Below, in pieces: positions 8,709-18,207 of a stretch of DNA of 64,000 nt. Position 1 is the first letter of the stretch. Each line of letters begins with the position of its first letter. Below the pieces are notes generated by a model. It worked only from the letters and a program-made list of their open reading frames with translations. It was not told the origin of the DNA and did no database searches. This stretch comes from Pseudomonas sp. stari2 (GTDB lineage Bacteria > Pseudomonadota > Gammaproteobacteria > Pseudomonadales > Pseudomonadaceae). The stretch is from NCBI RefSeq assembly GCF_040760005.1, contig NZ_CP099760.1, positions 1,421,501 through 1,485,500 on the forward strand. The letters run 5' to 3'. The position numbers and the translations under genes are program-made.

Positions 8709-8797
8709 GTGGGAGCTGGCTTGCCAGCGATGAGGTCACCCAATTCAACACATTTGCGGCTGAACCAGCGCCATCGAGGGCAAGCCATTTTCCACAG
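8709..8797. repeat. Degenerate REPIN (paired inverted REP elements)
   Basis: The left REP (8709-8733) reads TGTGGGAGCTGGCTTGCCAG then CGATG. An inverted, decayed copy (8769-8797) keeps CGCCATCG and CCACAG but has lost several stem positions. The pair sits in the 365-base space between two minus-strand genes. The rest of that space holds the promoter described above and nothing else that I recognise. Confidence 0.65.
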
Positions 8798-8813
8798 TTT
8801 GAAGTGTCAGAGA

Positions 8814-9158
8814 TCAGTGTTTTTGCTTGCCGGCAGCCGTCGACAGGTCCTGCAGATGCCGCCGCGACAACGCGAGAAAACGCGGCGTCGGGCCAACGTC
8901 TTCATACAGCGGATCACCTTCCTCGTCGGTGGCAACCACGGTCGAACCTTTCACGTACGGCAGGCTCGCCTCGAACTCTTCAAGCGCCGCGCCGATCAGT
9001 TCGCCTAGCAGTTCTTCGGCATGGCGCTTGGGGTACATCTCGGCAATCGCCGCCAGCCGTGCGGCAGCTTCCACATCCAGATGAATCGTGTAGCCGGTAT
9101 CGGTCAGGCGACCCTTGGCGGTTTCTTCCCAATGCTGGGCGAGTTCACGGATTTTCAT
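8814..9158 (-). CDS. Conserved small soluble protein, unknown function
   Basis: A 114-residue protein with no signal peptide. It has a helical N-terminal half (LHLDVEAAARL-type segment, written here HLDVEAAARLAAIAEMYPKR) and an acidic C-terminal half with DEEGDPLYEDVGPTPRF. The ATG at 9158 was chosen because GAGG lies 6 bases upstream; an upstream in-frame GTG lacks support. I recall similar Pseudomonas proteins annotated as pilin assembly or type 1 pili tip component, but nothing in this sequence supports a pilus role. It is divergent from ppc. Confidence 0.7.
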   Translation of the reverse strand: MKIRELAQHWEETAKGRLTDTGYTIHLDVEAAARLAAIAEMYPKRHAEELLGELIGAALEEFEASLPYVKGSTVVATDEEGDPLYEDVGPTPRFLALSRRHLQDLSTAAGKQKH

Positions 9159-9372
9159 AATGACCTCATGTCGCACCTGCTCGTGGCAGGTCTGGGTGAG
9201 TATCCGCCGTCAGCCGGCGGCAAGCCGTTGTGCGGCTTACTGTTGAGACTAGCTTCAGGGCGCAAGGTTTAAAGTCCCTTCGTCGTCTGCTTGTAAGAAG
9301 CGTCCCAGAGCGGCACTCTCTGTTCATCCACTCACTTGCGATCCGTCACCGATTACTGCTGGAGAGATGCTG

Positions 9373-12003
9373 ATGACCGATATTGATGCACGCTTGCGCG
9401 AAGACGTTCACCTGCTCGGTGAACTGTTGGGCAACACCATCCGTGACCAGTACGGCGAGGCGTTTCTCGACAAGATCGAGCAGATTCGCAAGGGCGCCAA
9501 GGCCGATCGGCGCGGCTCGATGGACGCCGAACTCAGCGCCAGCCTCAATCAATTGAGCGAAGACGAGCTGCTGCCGGTGGCGCGGGCCTTCAACCAGTTT
9601 CTCAACCTGGCGAACATCGCCGAGCAGTACCAGCTCATTCATCGCCGCGAAGAGTCGCAAGCCGCACCGTTCGAGTCCCGCGTACTGCCGGAATTGCTCG
9701 CCCGTTTGCGTGAGGAAGGGCACAGCGCCGACTCCCTCGCCCGGCAGTTATCGCGACTGGAAATCGAACTGGTGCTGACCGCGCATCCGACCGAAGTGGC
9801 CCGGCGCACGCTGATCCAGAAGTACGACGCGATCGCTGCGCAACTGGCCGCTCAGGATCACCGCGATTTGACCAGTGCTGAACGCCAGCAGATCCACAAC
9901 ACATTGCAACGCTTGATCGCCGAAGCCTGGCACACCGAAGAAATCCGCCGAACCCGGCCGACTCCGGTGGACGAAGCCAAGTGGGGATTTGCGGTGATCG
10001 AGCATTCGCTGTGGCAAGCGATTCCCAACCATATGCGCAAGGCCGATCAGGCGCTTTTCGCCGCCACTGGCCTGCGTTTGCCGCTGGAAGCTGCGCCGAT
10101 CCGATTTGCTTCGTGGATGGGTGGCGACCGCGACGGCAACCCGAACGTGACCGCTGCCGTGACCCGCGAAGTGCTGTTGCTGGCGCGCTGGATGGCGGCG
10201 GATCTGTACCTGCGTGACGTCGATCACCTGGCGGCCGAACTGTCGATGCAGCAGGCCAGCGATGCGCTCAAGGCCAAGGCCGGTGACAGCGCCGAACCCT
10301 ATCGCGCGGTGCTCAAGCAATTGCGCGAACGCCTGCGCGCTACGCGCAACTGGGCCCATGCCTCCTTGACCGCAACTACCCCGGCACCGGCCGATGTGTT
10401 GCACAACAACCGCGACCTGCTCGATCCGCTGGAGCTGTGCTATCACTCGCTGCACGAATGCGGTATGGGCGTGATCGCCGACGGACCGTTGCTCGATTGC
10501 CTGCGCCGCGCGGTGACCTTCGGTCTGTTCCTGGTGCGCCTCGATGTGCGTCAGGATTCGTCGCGACACACCGCCGCCATGACCGAAATCACCGATTACC
10601 TCGGCCTCGGTCGCTATGAAGACTGGGATGAAGAACAGCGCATCAGCTTCCTGACCCGTGAACTGCAAAATCGTCGGCCGTTGCTGCCGGCGCATTTCAA
10701 ACCCTCGGCCGACACCGCCGAAGTGCTCGCCACCTGCAAGGAAATCGCCGCCGCGCCGGGGGCTTCGCTGGGTTCCTATGTGATCTCCATGGCCGGCGCT
10801 GCCTCCGATGTGCTGGCGGTGCAACTGCTGCTGAAGGACTCTGGTGTGCTGCGGCCGATGCGCGTGGTGCCGCTGTTCGAAACTCTTGCCGACCTCGACA
10901 ACGCCGGCCCGGTGATCGAGCGCCTGTTGCTGCTGCCGGGTTACCGCGCACGTCTGCAAGGTCCGCAGGAAGTGATGATCGGTTATTCCGACTCGGCCAA
11001 GGACGCCGGCACCACTGCAGCGGCCTGGGCGCAATACCGGGCTCAGGAGCGACTGGTGGAAATATGTCGCGAGCAGCAAGTCGAACTGCTGCTGTTCCAC
11101 GGTCGCGGTGGCACCGTGGGCCGTGGCGGCGGCCCGGCTCACGCGGCGATTCTGTCGCAGCCGCCGGGTTCGGTGGCAGGGCGGTTCCGCACCACCGAGC
11201 AGGGGGAAATGATTCGATTCAAATTCGGCCTGCCGGACATCGCCGAGCAAAACCTCAATCTCTATCTGGCTGCCGTGCTCGAAGCGACTTTGCTGCCACC
11301 GCCGCCACCGACGCCCGAATGGCGGCATTTGATGGATGAACTGGCTGCTGATGGTGTCAGCGCCTACCGTGCCGTCGTGCGGGAAAATCCGCAGTTCGTG
11401 GAGTATTTTCGCCAGTCGACGCCGGAGCAGGAGTTGGGGCGTTTGCCGTTGGGCAGCCGTCCGGCCAAGCGCCGCGCCGGTGGCATCGAAAGCCTGCGGG
11501 CGATTCCGTGGATCTTCGGCTGGACCCAGACGCGCTTGATGCTGCCTGCGTGGCTGGGTTGGGAAACCGCGTTGAGCAAGGCGCTGGAGCGCGGCGAAGG
11601 CGAATTGCTGGGGCAGATGCGCGAGCAGTGGCCGTTTTTCCGAACTCGCATCGACATGCTGGAGATGGTGCTGGCCAAGGCAGATGCCGACATTGCGCTG
11701 TCCTACGACGAGCGACTGGTTGAGTCGGACTTGTTACCTTTGGGTGCGCACTTACGCGACCTATTGTCGCAGGCATGTTCCGTGGTCCTCGGCCTGACCG
11801 GTCAGTCGCAGCTGCTGGCACATAGCCCGGACACCCTCGAATTCATCCGTCTGCGCAACACCTATCTCGACCCGCTGCATCTGTTGCAGGCCGAACTGCT
11901 GGCGCGCTCGCGGCAGCAGAATGTCGAGCAGGGCAGCCCGGTAGAACAGGCGTTGCTGGTGTCTGTGGCGGGGATTGCCGCCGGTTTGCGAAATACCGGC
12001 TAA
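9373..12003 (+). CDS. ppc: Phosphoenolpyruvate carboxylase
   Basis: Ppc carboxylates PEP with bicarbonate to oxaloacetate, replenishing the TCA cycle. The 876-residue length is normal for the bacterial enzyme. Visible active-site segments are [11 protein letters not shown] with the catalytic His, [10 protein letters not shown], and the glycine-rich [14 protein letters not shown] loop. The C terminus ends in RNTG, the usual Asn/Gly pattern of allosterically controlled PEPC. The ATG at 9373 is preferred over 9367 because GGAGAG (9361-9366) then has a 6-base spacing. It is a single-gene unit, followed by a hairpin. Confidence 0.97.
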   Translation: MTDIDARLREDVHLLGELLGNTIRDQYGEAFLDKIEQIRKGAKADRRGSMDAELSASLNQLSEDELLPVARAFNQFLNLANIAEQYQLIHRREESQAAPFESRVLPELLARLREEGHSADSLARQLSRLEIELVLTAHPTEVARRTLIQKYDAIAAQLAAQDHRDLTSAERQQIHNTLQRLIAEAWHTEEIRRTRPTPVDEAKWGFAVIEHSLWQAIPNHMRKADQALFAATGLRLPLEAAPIRFASWMGGDRDGNPNVTAAVTREVLLLARWMAADLYLRDVDHLAAELSMQQASDALKAKAGDSAEPYRAVLKQLRERLRATRNWAHASLTATTPAPADVLHNNRDLLDPLELCYHSLHECGMGVIADGPLLDCLRRAVTFGLFLVRLDVRQDSSRHTAAMTEITDYLGLGRYEDWDEEQRISFLTRELQNRRPLLPAHFKPSADTAEVLATCKEIAAAPGASLGSYVISMAGAASDVLAVQLLLKDSGVLRPMRVVPLFETLADLDNAGPVIERLLLLPGYRARLQGPQEVMIGYSDSAKDAGTTAAAWAQYRAQERLVEICREQQVELLLFHGRGGTVGRGGGPAHAAILSQPPGSVAGRFRTTEQGEMIRFKFGLPDIAEQNLNLYLAAVLEATLLPPPPPTPEWRHLMDELAADGVSAYRAVVRENPQFVEYFRQSTPEQELGRLPLGSRPAKRRAGGIESLRAIPWIFGWTQTRLMLPAWLGWETALSKALERGEGELLGQMREQWPFFRTRIDMLEMVLAKADADIALSYDERLVESDLLPLGAHLRDLLSQACSVVLGLTGQSQLLAHSPDTLEFIRLRNTYLDPLHLLQAELLARSRQQNVEQGSPVEQALLVSVAGIAAGLRNTG

Positions 12004-12022
12004 GGTTTTCTGCGTGGGGCGG

Positions 12023-12052
12023 GGCACCCGGGGCAAACGTCGGGTGCCGTTT
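12023..12052 (+). terminator. Probable terminator after ppc
   Basis: GGCACCCG and CGGGTGCC form an 8-bp perfect stem with a 10-base loop, 19 bases after the ppc stop, followed by GTTTA. The short T tract makes it moderately convincing. The remaining 250 bases before adk hold no gene I can support; the A/T-rich stretch near 12258-12292 probably carries the adk promoter, though I cannot place its hexamers. Confidence 0.6.
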
Positions 12053-12291
12053 ATCGAGCGTGGGAAAAATGCGGGCAAGCGACAGTTAATGATGGGGTTG
12101 CGACTTGGGGGACCGCGTCGCAAGGTCGCGGCAGGCGCGGGTTTCTCCGACTTTTGGCGTCTTGTGTGGGCGCAGCCTGCTGTGTATCTTGGTCAGCCTC
12201 TGGCCGTTTGGGCGGTCACGACCCTATTTTCAGGATTTCGCCCCATGAGGCGAATCCGTTGTTTTGCAAAAGCTTTTTATAAAAAAATTGA

Positions 12292-12951
<660 letters not shown>

Positions 12952-12975
12952 AAAACCTGATCCGCTGCATCATCC

Positions 12976-13003
12976 ACGGCCCGCTTGCGGGCCGTAGTTG
13001 TTT
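12976..13003 (+). terminator. Terminator between adk and tsaB
   Basis: ACGGCCCGC and GCGGGCCGT form a perfect 9-bp stem with a TT loop, followed by AGTTGTTT. It lies 25 bases after the adk stop. A TATACT hexamer at 13003-13008 directly after it could be the tsaB -10 box. Confidence 0.8.
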
Positions 13004-13045
13004 ATACTGGCGCACTTTTTCCCCACCTGATTTACGGACACATCG

Positions 13046-13720
13046 ATGAGCACCTTGCTGGCCCTGGACACCGCGACTGAAGCTTGCTCCGTTGCCTTGC
13101 TGCATGACGGCAAGGTCACGAGCCATTACGAGGTGATCCCGCGCCTGCACGCGCAGAAACTGCTGCCGATGATCCAGCAACTGCTGGCCGACGCCGGCAC
13201 CACGCTGCAAGCGGTGGACGCGATCGCGTTCGGTCGTGGCCCGGGCGCGTTCACCGGTGTGCGCATCGCCATCGGTGTGGTGCAAGGCCTGGCGTTTGCC
13301 CTGGATCGTCCGGTGTTGCCGGTATCGAACCTGGCAGTGCTGGCGCAACGGGCTTATCGCGAGCACGGCGTGAGCCAGGTCGCGGCGGCGATCGATGCGC
13401 GCATGGATGAAGTGTATTGGGGCTGCTATCGCGAGACGGCCGGGGAGATGCGGCTGGTCGGCGTCGAAGCTGTGTTGCCGCCGGAAGTCGCCGCGCTGCC
13501 GGACGATGCGACTGGCGACTGGTTCGGTGCCGGCACCGGTTGGGGCTACGGCGAGCGCATCGCGGTCAATCTGATCGGTTCCGACGCAACCATGCTGCCC
13601 CATGCCGAAGACCTGCTGACGTTGGCCCGCTTCGCTTGGGCGCGCGGTGAGTCGATCCCGGCAGACGACGCTCAGCCGGTTTACCTGCGCGATAAAGTGG
13701 CCACCCCGAAATCCCGCTGA
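13046..13720 (+). CDS. tsaB: tRNA threonylcarbamoyladenosine biosynthesis protein TsaB
   Basis: TsaB is the dimerisation partner of TsaD in the complex that makes t6A37 in ANN-decoding tRNAs. The 224-residue protein has the ASKHA-fold segments LALDTATEACSVAL at the N terminus and FGRGPGAFTGVRI near residue 70, both diagnostic. It follows adk, the order I recall in other pseudomonads. TcdA at 34.8 kb acts on the product (t6A to cyclic t6A), so two steps of the same modification lie in this window. Length is normal. Confidence 0.95.
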   Translation: MSTLLALDTATEACSVALLHDGKVTSHYEVIPRLHAQKLLPMIQQLLADAGTTLQAVDAIAFGRGPGAFTGVRIAIGVVQGLAFALDRPVLPVSNLAVLAQRAYREHGVSQVAAAIDARMDEVYWGCYRETAGEMRLVGVEAVLPPEVAALPDDATGDWFGAGTGWGYGERIAVNLIGSDATMLPHAEDLLTLARFAWARGESIPADDAQPVYLRDKVATPKSR

Positions 13721-13729
13721 AGACAATCT

Positions 13730-13751
13730 CCCTGTGGCACTCGCCACAGGG
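13730..13751 (+). terminator. Hairpin after tsaB without a T tract
   Basis: CCCTGTGGC and GCCACAGGG form a perfect 9-bp stem with a 4-base loop, 9 bases after the tsaB stop. There is no T run, so it may protect the mRNA end or terminate weakly. It does not match the REP consensus elsewhere in the window. Confidence 0.5.
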
Positions 13752-13893
13752 TCCCGCCAGCTCCTGCCAATCGTCAGTTTCCAACGCCCCGCTTTAAACC
13801 TTTTGTCTTTTATGTGTTCTAGTTATCACTCGGCGATTTGCTAAGTCGGTCAGGTGCCGCTAAATTGCCATCATCGATACCGAGCATGACTTT

Positions 13894-14202
13894 ATGCGTA
13901 TAGACGGCGTTTCCACTCATTCCTACCCCATCAAGCGCAAGCCTCGCAAAGGCAATCCGGCGCTGGATGAATCCGTCGAGGATATTGAAGGCGAGCTGGA
14001 ATTCCCCACCGAAGCGCAACTGGCTGCCCGCGCCGCCAAGGCCTCTGCGCAACGCCTGAGCAATCTGCCCGCCCGCCAACAAGACATGATTTATCACCGT
14101 GCGATGAAGAAAAGCGTGGCCATGGCCCTGGCCAGCTACCTGAGCACCGCCGGTTTTGTCGATTGGGACGCAGACGTGCTGGGCCTCGATCTGTACATCT
14201 GA
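13894..14202 (+). CDS. Conserved hypothetical protein, coupled to DUF72 gene
   Basis: A 102-residue, soluble, charged protein with no signal or membrane segment. The N-terminal third is rich in Lys/Arg/Pro (YPIKRKPRKGNPALDES), and the C-terminal third is helical with VAMALASYLSTAGFVDWD. No motif is recognised. Its stop overlaps the start of the DUF72 gene by one base (TGATG), so the two are translationally coupled. From memory, a similar small gene precedes the DUF72 gene in other pseudomonads. Function unknown. Confidence 0.75.
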   Translation: MRIDGVSTHSYPIKRKPRKGNPALDESVEDIEGELEFPTEAQLAARAAKASAQRLSNLPARQQDMIYHRAMKKSVAMALASYLSTAGFVDWDADVLGLDLYI

Positions 14203-15062
14203 TGGATCTGCCTTACTACCTCGGTTGCCCGTCCTGGAGTGAAAACGCCTGGCGCGAGTATCTGTATCCGGCAGACGCCAAGACCTCCGATTTCCTCGGT
14301 CTGTATTCGCAAGTGTTCAACGCCGTGGAAGGCAACACGACTTTCTACGCCAGCCCTTCGCCGGCCACCGTGGCGCGCTGGGCCGAGGTCATGCCCGAAC
14401 ACTTTCGTTTCACCGCCAAATTCCCCGGCGATATCAGCCACGGCGGTGACCTGCGCGATCAACTGACCGCCACCGAAACCTTCATTCAATTGCTCAGCCC
14501 GCTCGGCGAACGTGTATCGCCACTGTGGCTGCAACTGTCGAAAAGCTTCACTCCGCAACGCTTGCCAGAACTCGCAGCCTTCATCGACGCGTTTGATCGA
14601 CCGCTGGCGGTGGAAGTGCGCCATGAGCAGTTCTTCGCCAAGGGCGAGAGTGAACGCCTGCTCAATCGCCTGTTGCTGGATCGCGGCGTTGAGCGCATCT
14701 GCCTCGATCCGCGCGCGTTGTTCAGTTGTCTGTCCACCGAGTCTTCGGTGATCCACGCGCAATCGAAAAAGCCCCGCGTGCCAACCCGTCCGGCAGCGTT
14801 CACCCAATTCCCGCAGGTGCGCTTCATCGGCCATCCCGAGCTTGAGGCCAACGATCCGTTTCTGGTGCCGTGGGTGGCGAAGATTGCCGAGTGGATCGAA
14901 GAGGGCCGTACGCCGTACATCTTCCTGCACACCGCCGATAACATCCTGGCAGCAAAGCTTGCGCAGCGTTTTCACGCACAGCTGATGCAACGTTTGCCTG
15001 GCCTGCCACCGCTGCCTGAGCTATACAGAGAACCCGCCGCGGAGCAACTTGGCTTGCTCTGA
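14202..15062 (+). CDS. DUF72 (YecE-like) protein
   Basis: A 286-residue protein of the DUF72/YecE family, which adopts a TIM-barrel fold. The N terminus YYLGCPSWSENAWREYLYP and the segment FNAVEGNTTFYASPS, with the conserved Asn-Thr-Phe-Tyr, are diagnostic. A further conserved block lies at FRFTAKFPGDISH. No enzymatic activity is firmly established for the family as far as I know. The ATG at 14202 was chosen because it overlaps the upstream stop and begins the conserved domain; an earlier in-frame ATG lies inside the upstream gene. Confidence 0.9.
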   Translation: MDLPYYLGCPSWSENAWREYLYPADAKTSDFLGLYSQVFNAVEGNTTFYASPSPATVARWAEVMPEHFRFTAKFPGDISHGGDLRDQLTATETFIQLLSPLGERVSPLWLQLSKSFTPQRLPELAAFIDAFDRPLAVEVRHEQFFAKGESERLLNRLLLDRGVERICLDPRALFSCLSTESSVIHAQSKKPRVPTRPAAFTQFPQVRFIGHPELEANDPFLVPWVAKIAEWIEEGRTPYIFLHTADNILAAKLAQRFHAQLMQRLPGLPPLPELYREPAAEQLGLL

Positions 15063-15092
15063 GGCGATTTTTTTCTGCCCAGGAGCCTGCCG

Positions 15093-15929
15093 ATGGACGC
15101 CCAAGCCCGCAAAGAACAAGTCCGTAAAGCCGAAGCCTTCAAAGCCCTGCATGAACGTCCAGGGATATTCGTGATTCCCAATCCGTGGGATGCAGGTTCC
15201 GCGAAGATGCTTGCCAGCCTGGGTTATCAGGCGCTGGCGACCACCAGTGCCGGTTATGCGTTTTCCCAGGGTAAGCCCGATGGTGCCCTTGGCCTCGAAG
15301 AAACCTTGAACAACGTCCGGGCGATTGCTGCCGCCACGGATTTGCCGGTGGCGGTGGATCTGGAAAACGGTTTTGCCGACGCTCCGGCCGAGTCCGCGCA
15401 AAGTCTGCTGCGAGCGGCCGAAGCTGGCGCAGTGGGTGGTTCCATAGAAGATGCCACAGGGCGCCCGGACGCACCTGTCTACTGTTTCGAACATGCCGTG
15501 GCGCGGATTGAAGCCGCAGTAGCAGCGGTGCGCACGTTGCCTTTTCGCTTCACCCTGACGGCCCGTGCGGAAAACTACCTGCACGGCAATCCGGATATCA
15601 ACGACACCATTCGCCGCCTGCAGGCGTTCGCCGAAGCTGGCGCCGATGTGCTCTACGCTCCGGGTCTGAGGACAGCTGAAGAGGTACTGGCGGTGGTGCG
15701 CGCAGTCGCGCCGAAACCGGTCAACGTGTTGATGTCCGGTGGCCTGAAACTGACCGTGCAGCAACTGGAAGAAATGGGTGTGAAACGCATCAGTACCGGC
15801 TCGGCGCTGGCGCTGGCGGCGTTTGGTGAGTTCTTTCGGGCTGCTGAAGAAATTCAGCAATCGGGCACGTTCGGCTTCACTTCGCGTTCGATGCCGTACG
15901 CGAAGGCCAATCAGTTTTTCAAGGGCTGA
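15093..15929 (+). CDS. Isocitrate lyase/PEP mutase-family protein
   Basis: A 278-residue TIM-barrel enzyme of the isocitrate lyase/phosphoenolpyruvate mutase superfamily. Seen in the sequence are NPWDAGSAKMLASLGYQA near the start, VAVDLENGF around residue 90 (the DxE Mg2+-binding motif) and SIEDATGR. The KKCGH catalytic loop of true isocitrate lyase is absent, so carbon-carbon or carbon-phosphorus lyase activity on a small oxo acid is more likely. The exact substrate cannot be read. It follows DUF72 by 30 bases, perhaps on one transcript, and is convergent with the next gene. Confidence 0.85.
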   Translation: MDAQARKEQVRKAEAFKALHERPGIFVIPNPWDAGSAKMLASLGYQALATTSAGYAFSQGKPDGALGLEETLNNVRAIAAATDLPVAVDLENGFADAPAESAQSLLRAAEAGAVGGSIEDATGRPDAPVYCFEHAVARIEAAVAAVRTLPFRFTLTARAENYLHGNPDINDTIRRLQAFAEAGADVLYAPGLRTAEEVLAVVRAVAPKPVNVLMSGGLKLTVQQLEEMGVKRISTGSALALAAFGEFFRAAEEIQQSGTFGFTSRSMPYAKANQFFKG

Positions 15930-15941
15930 AGCAGAAGGGAA

Positions 15942-16556
15942 TCAGGCGGCGATGCGCAGGTTCTGCTGAACGATCGGGCGCACCCAGCCGTTATCGAAGT
16001 CCAGGGCTTTCTGCTGTTCGACGATTTCTTCCGGCGGGAACGGTGGGTAAGGCTGCAGCAGATCCAGGTCGAACTCGGCAATCGGCAGGTACAGCGGCTT
16101 TTTCTGCGGGGCAGGGCCCGGTTCCGGAATTGGCTGACCGTTGTTGATCACGACCGGACGAACCCAACTGCTGTCGAAATCCTGCTGCTTTTGCTGAGTC
16201 TTGATTGCTTCCGGCGGGAACGGAGGATACGGCTCGGCCAGGTTCATATCGATTTCGGCAATCGGCAGGAACAGCGGCTCAGGCGGGCGAACCGGGGTTT
16301 CCACCACGTTGCATTCGCGCTGGTCGATGATGTGGGCGTGCAGTTCGCTGCCGACAGTCGGTTCTTCAGGGCTTTCGAGATCGACCGGCGGGAAGGTGCC
16401 ACAGGCCGGCACCACATCACTCGATTGTTCGGCCAGGGCCTGGGCAAAGAAATCCTGCCACAGGTGGCTGACGCCGCCCAATGCTTGAGTGTTATGACGG
16501 CTGAAATCGCCTGTGGGCGAAATGTAGCCAATCGATGTGGGAAGAATGCCTGACAT
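15942..16556 (-). CDS. Hypothetical protein with a duplicated 42-residue module
   Basis: A 204-residue protein with no signal peptide and no recognised family. The C-terminal half contains two tandem copies of one module, at about residues 95-136 and 156-197. Each copy reads [15 protein letters not shown], then a Gln-Lys-rich linker, then DFD--WVRP. A Pro-rich spacer separates them. The N-terminal half ([13 protein letters not shown]) is different. The repeats are diverged enough to be old. It is divergent from rsmJ, with 93 bases between them. A structural or binding role is a guess only. Confidence 0.7.
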   Translation of the reverse strand: MSGILPTSIGYISPTGDFSRHNTQALGGVSHLWQDFFAQALAEQSSDVVPACGTFPPVDLESPEEPTVGSELHAHIIDQRECNVVETPVRPPEPLFLPIAEIDMNLAEPYPPFPPEAIKTQQKQQDFDSSWVRPVVINNGQPIPEPGPAPQKKPLYLPIAEFDLDLLQPYPPFPPEEIVEQQKALDFDNGWVRPIVQQNLRIAA

Positions 16557-16649
16557 TTTTTTCGGTCGACGCTCAGCTCTGGCAAAATGCGCGTTGATTG
16601 GGTTATCGGCGGATTTTGCCGATCCTTAACTTTTTTGAGCGTGTTTTCC

Positions 16650-17432
16650 ATGATTGAGCAACCCGCGGCCTGCCGCATCCATGTCGAAGCCCTCGGCCCG
16701 ACGTTCGAAGCGCAGGCCGAGCAGTGGGCGCAGCGCCTGAACCTGCCGTTACAGGTGGCCGACGGCGAGTTCGCCTTGCAGGTCGGCGAGCAGGGTTTGC
16801 AACTGCAACAGCTTGGGCCGGATGCGCCGGGGCCGGTGCGGGTCGACTTCGTCGAAGGTGGCGCGGCCCATCGCCGGCTCTACGGCGGTGGCAGCGGGCA
16901 GATGATCGCCAAGGCGGTCGGTATCGCCCAAGGCGTGCGTCCGCGGGTGCTGGATGCCACGGCGGGGCTGGGCAAGGATGCGTTCGTGCTGGCGAGCCTG
17001 GGCTGCGAGATGAGCTTGATCGAGCGTCAGCCGCTGATCGGCGCGTTGCTTGAGGATGGTCTGGCCCGCGCGGCGGAAGATTTCGACGTGGCACCGATCG
17101 TGGCGCGGATGACGCTGCTCAAGGGCAACTCGATTGACGTGATGCGCAACTGGGAAGGCGAGCCACCGCAGGTGATCTACCTCGACCCGATGTTTCCGCA
17201 CCGTGAGAAAACCGCCCTGGTGAAGAAGGAAATGCGCCTGTTCCGCCCGCTGGTGGGCGATGACCCGGATGCACCGGCCTTGCTGGAAGCGGCGTTGGCG
17301 CTGGCCACGCACCGGGTGGTGGTCAAGCGCCCGCGCAAGGCTCCGTGCATCGAAGGGCCGAAGCCGAGCCATGCGCTGGATGGCAAATCCAGTCGCTATG
17401 ACATCTACCCGAAGAAAGCGCTCAAGGCCTGA
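16650..17432 (+). CDS. rsmJ: 16S rRNA m2G1516 methyltransferase RsmJ
   Basis: RsmJ methylates N2 of G1516 in the small-subunit rRNA using SAM. The 260-residue protein has the Rossmann SAM-binding motif [19 protein letters not shown] (about residues 93-111), the following acidic residue in MSLIERQ, and the NPPY-like catalytic segment YLDPMFPHR. The ATG at 16650 begins the conserved protein; an in-frame extension to 16587 looks like untranslated leader. I recall the same placement beside mexL in P. aeruginosa (PA3680). It is convergent with mexL across a shared terminator. Confidence 0.92.
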   Translation: MIEQPAACRIHVEALGPTFEAQAEQWAQRLNLPLQVADGEFALQVGEQGLQLQQLGPDAPGPVRVDFVEGGAAHRRLYGGGSGQMIAKAVGIAQGVRPRVLDATAGLGKDAFVLASLGCEMSLIERQPLIGALLEDGLARAAEDFDVAPIVARMTLLKGNSIDVMRNWEGEPPQVIYLDPMFPHREKTALVKKEMRLFRPLVGDDPDAPALLEAALALATHRVVVKRPRKAPCIEGPKPSHALDGKSSRYDIYPKKALKA

Positions 17433-17445
17433 TCCGTCACACAAG

Positions 17446-17473
17446 AAAATCCCACGCATGGCGTGGGATTTTT
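17446..17473. terminator. Bidirectional terminator between rsmJ and mexL
   Basis: AAAATCCCACGC and GCGTGGGATTTT form a 12-bp stem with a 3-base loop. It lies 13 bases after rsmJ and 4 bases after the mexL stop on the other strand. The A and T arms serve both directions. Confidence 0.9.
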
Positions 17474-17477
17474 GTTT

Positions 17478-18113
17478 TCAAGGGCGATAGGCGCGCATGA
17501 ATAACTCGACCACTTCCTGCACATGGCTTTCCGCCGCCTCTCCGGTCAGTGGTTCACCGCAGCCATACAGCAACCGGAAATTCCCCGCGCCCTTGATCAG
17601 GCAGAAGAAGTGTTCGGCGGCGTTGTGCGGGTTGTGGATGCGCAGCGCGCCAGTCTCATCGATCCGCCGCAAAAGCCGCTCCATGCCTTGCACCATGCGC
17701 TGCGGGCCGGCCTCGAAGAAGATCAGCGACAGCTTCGGATCCTGGCTGCCCAGCGCCATGATCAGGCGATGCAGGTTCACCGATTCATCGCTGTTGATCA
17801 GGTGATGAAAGCCTCTGGCAATGTTCAGCAACACATTTTCCACCGCGATGCCGTCCGGCAATTCGAAGAACAGCGGTGGCAATTGCTCCTCGCATTTGGC
17901 AACGACAGCGGCGGAAAACAGCGTCTCCTTGTCATTGAAATGGCTGTAGACCGTCAGCTTCGACACGCCAGCCTCGGCGGCCACCGCGTCCATGCTGGTG
18001 TTGGCATAGCCATGACTCAGGAACAGGATTTTCGCCGCTTCGAGAATCGCCTGGCGCTTGGCCGGATCCTTCGGGCGGCCGGGGCCGTTTGGAGCTGAAA
18101 GATTGTTCGACAT
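17478..18113 (-). CDS. mexL: TetR-family repressor MexL
   Basis: A 211-residue TetR regulator. The N-terminal HTH (RQAILEAAKILFLSHGY, then MDAVAAEAGVSKLTVYSHF, about residues 19-62) is followed by a helical ligand-binding domain. It is transcribed divergently from an RND pump pair, 94 bases apart, which is the mexL-mexJK arrangement I recall from P. aeruginosa (MexL 212 residues there). In that species MexL represses both itself and mexJK. Palindromes in the shared intergenic space support the same control here. The orthology call rests on size, order and neighbours, not on an alignment. Confidence 0.8.
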   Translation of the reverse strand: MSNNLSAPNGPGRPKDPAKRQAILEAAKILFLSHGYANTSMDAVAAEAGVSKLTVYSHFNDKETLFSAAVVAKCEEQLPPLFFELPDGIAVENVLLNIARGFHHLINSDESVNLHRLIMALGSQDPKLSLIFFEAGPQRMVQGMERLLRRIDETGALRIHNPHNAAEHFFCLIKGAGNFRLLYGCGEPLTGEAAESHVQEVVELFMRAYRP

Positions 18114-18125
18114 TCTTCGCTTTTA

Positions 18126-18170
18126 ATACTGGACTGGTGAGTTTGCTATTAATAACATACCGGCCAGTAT
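18126..18170. promoter_or_regulatory. Operator and promoter region between mexL and mexJ
   Basis: ATACCGGCCAGTAT (18157-18170) is a near-perfect 14-bp palindrome centred on GGCC. A second, degenerate copy ATACTGGACTGGTGA (18126-18140) lies 17 bases to its left. A TATAAT -10 hexamer for mexJ (18168-18173) overlaps the right end of the first palindrome, so bound repressor would block RNA polymerase. No good -35 is visible. The left site is placed to control mexL. Confidence 0.65.
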
Positions 18171-18207
18171 AATTATTCCAAGCCTCCTTAGCGAAAGGTC
18201 CTTCACC

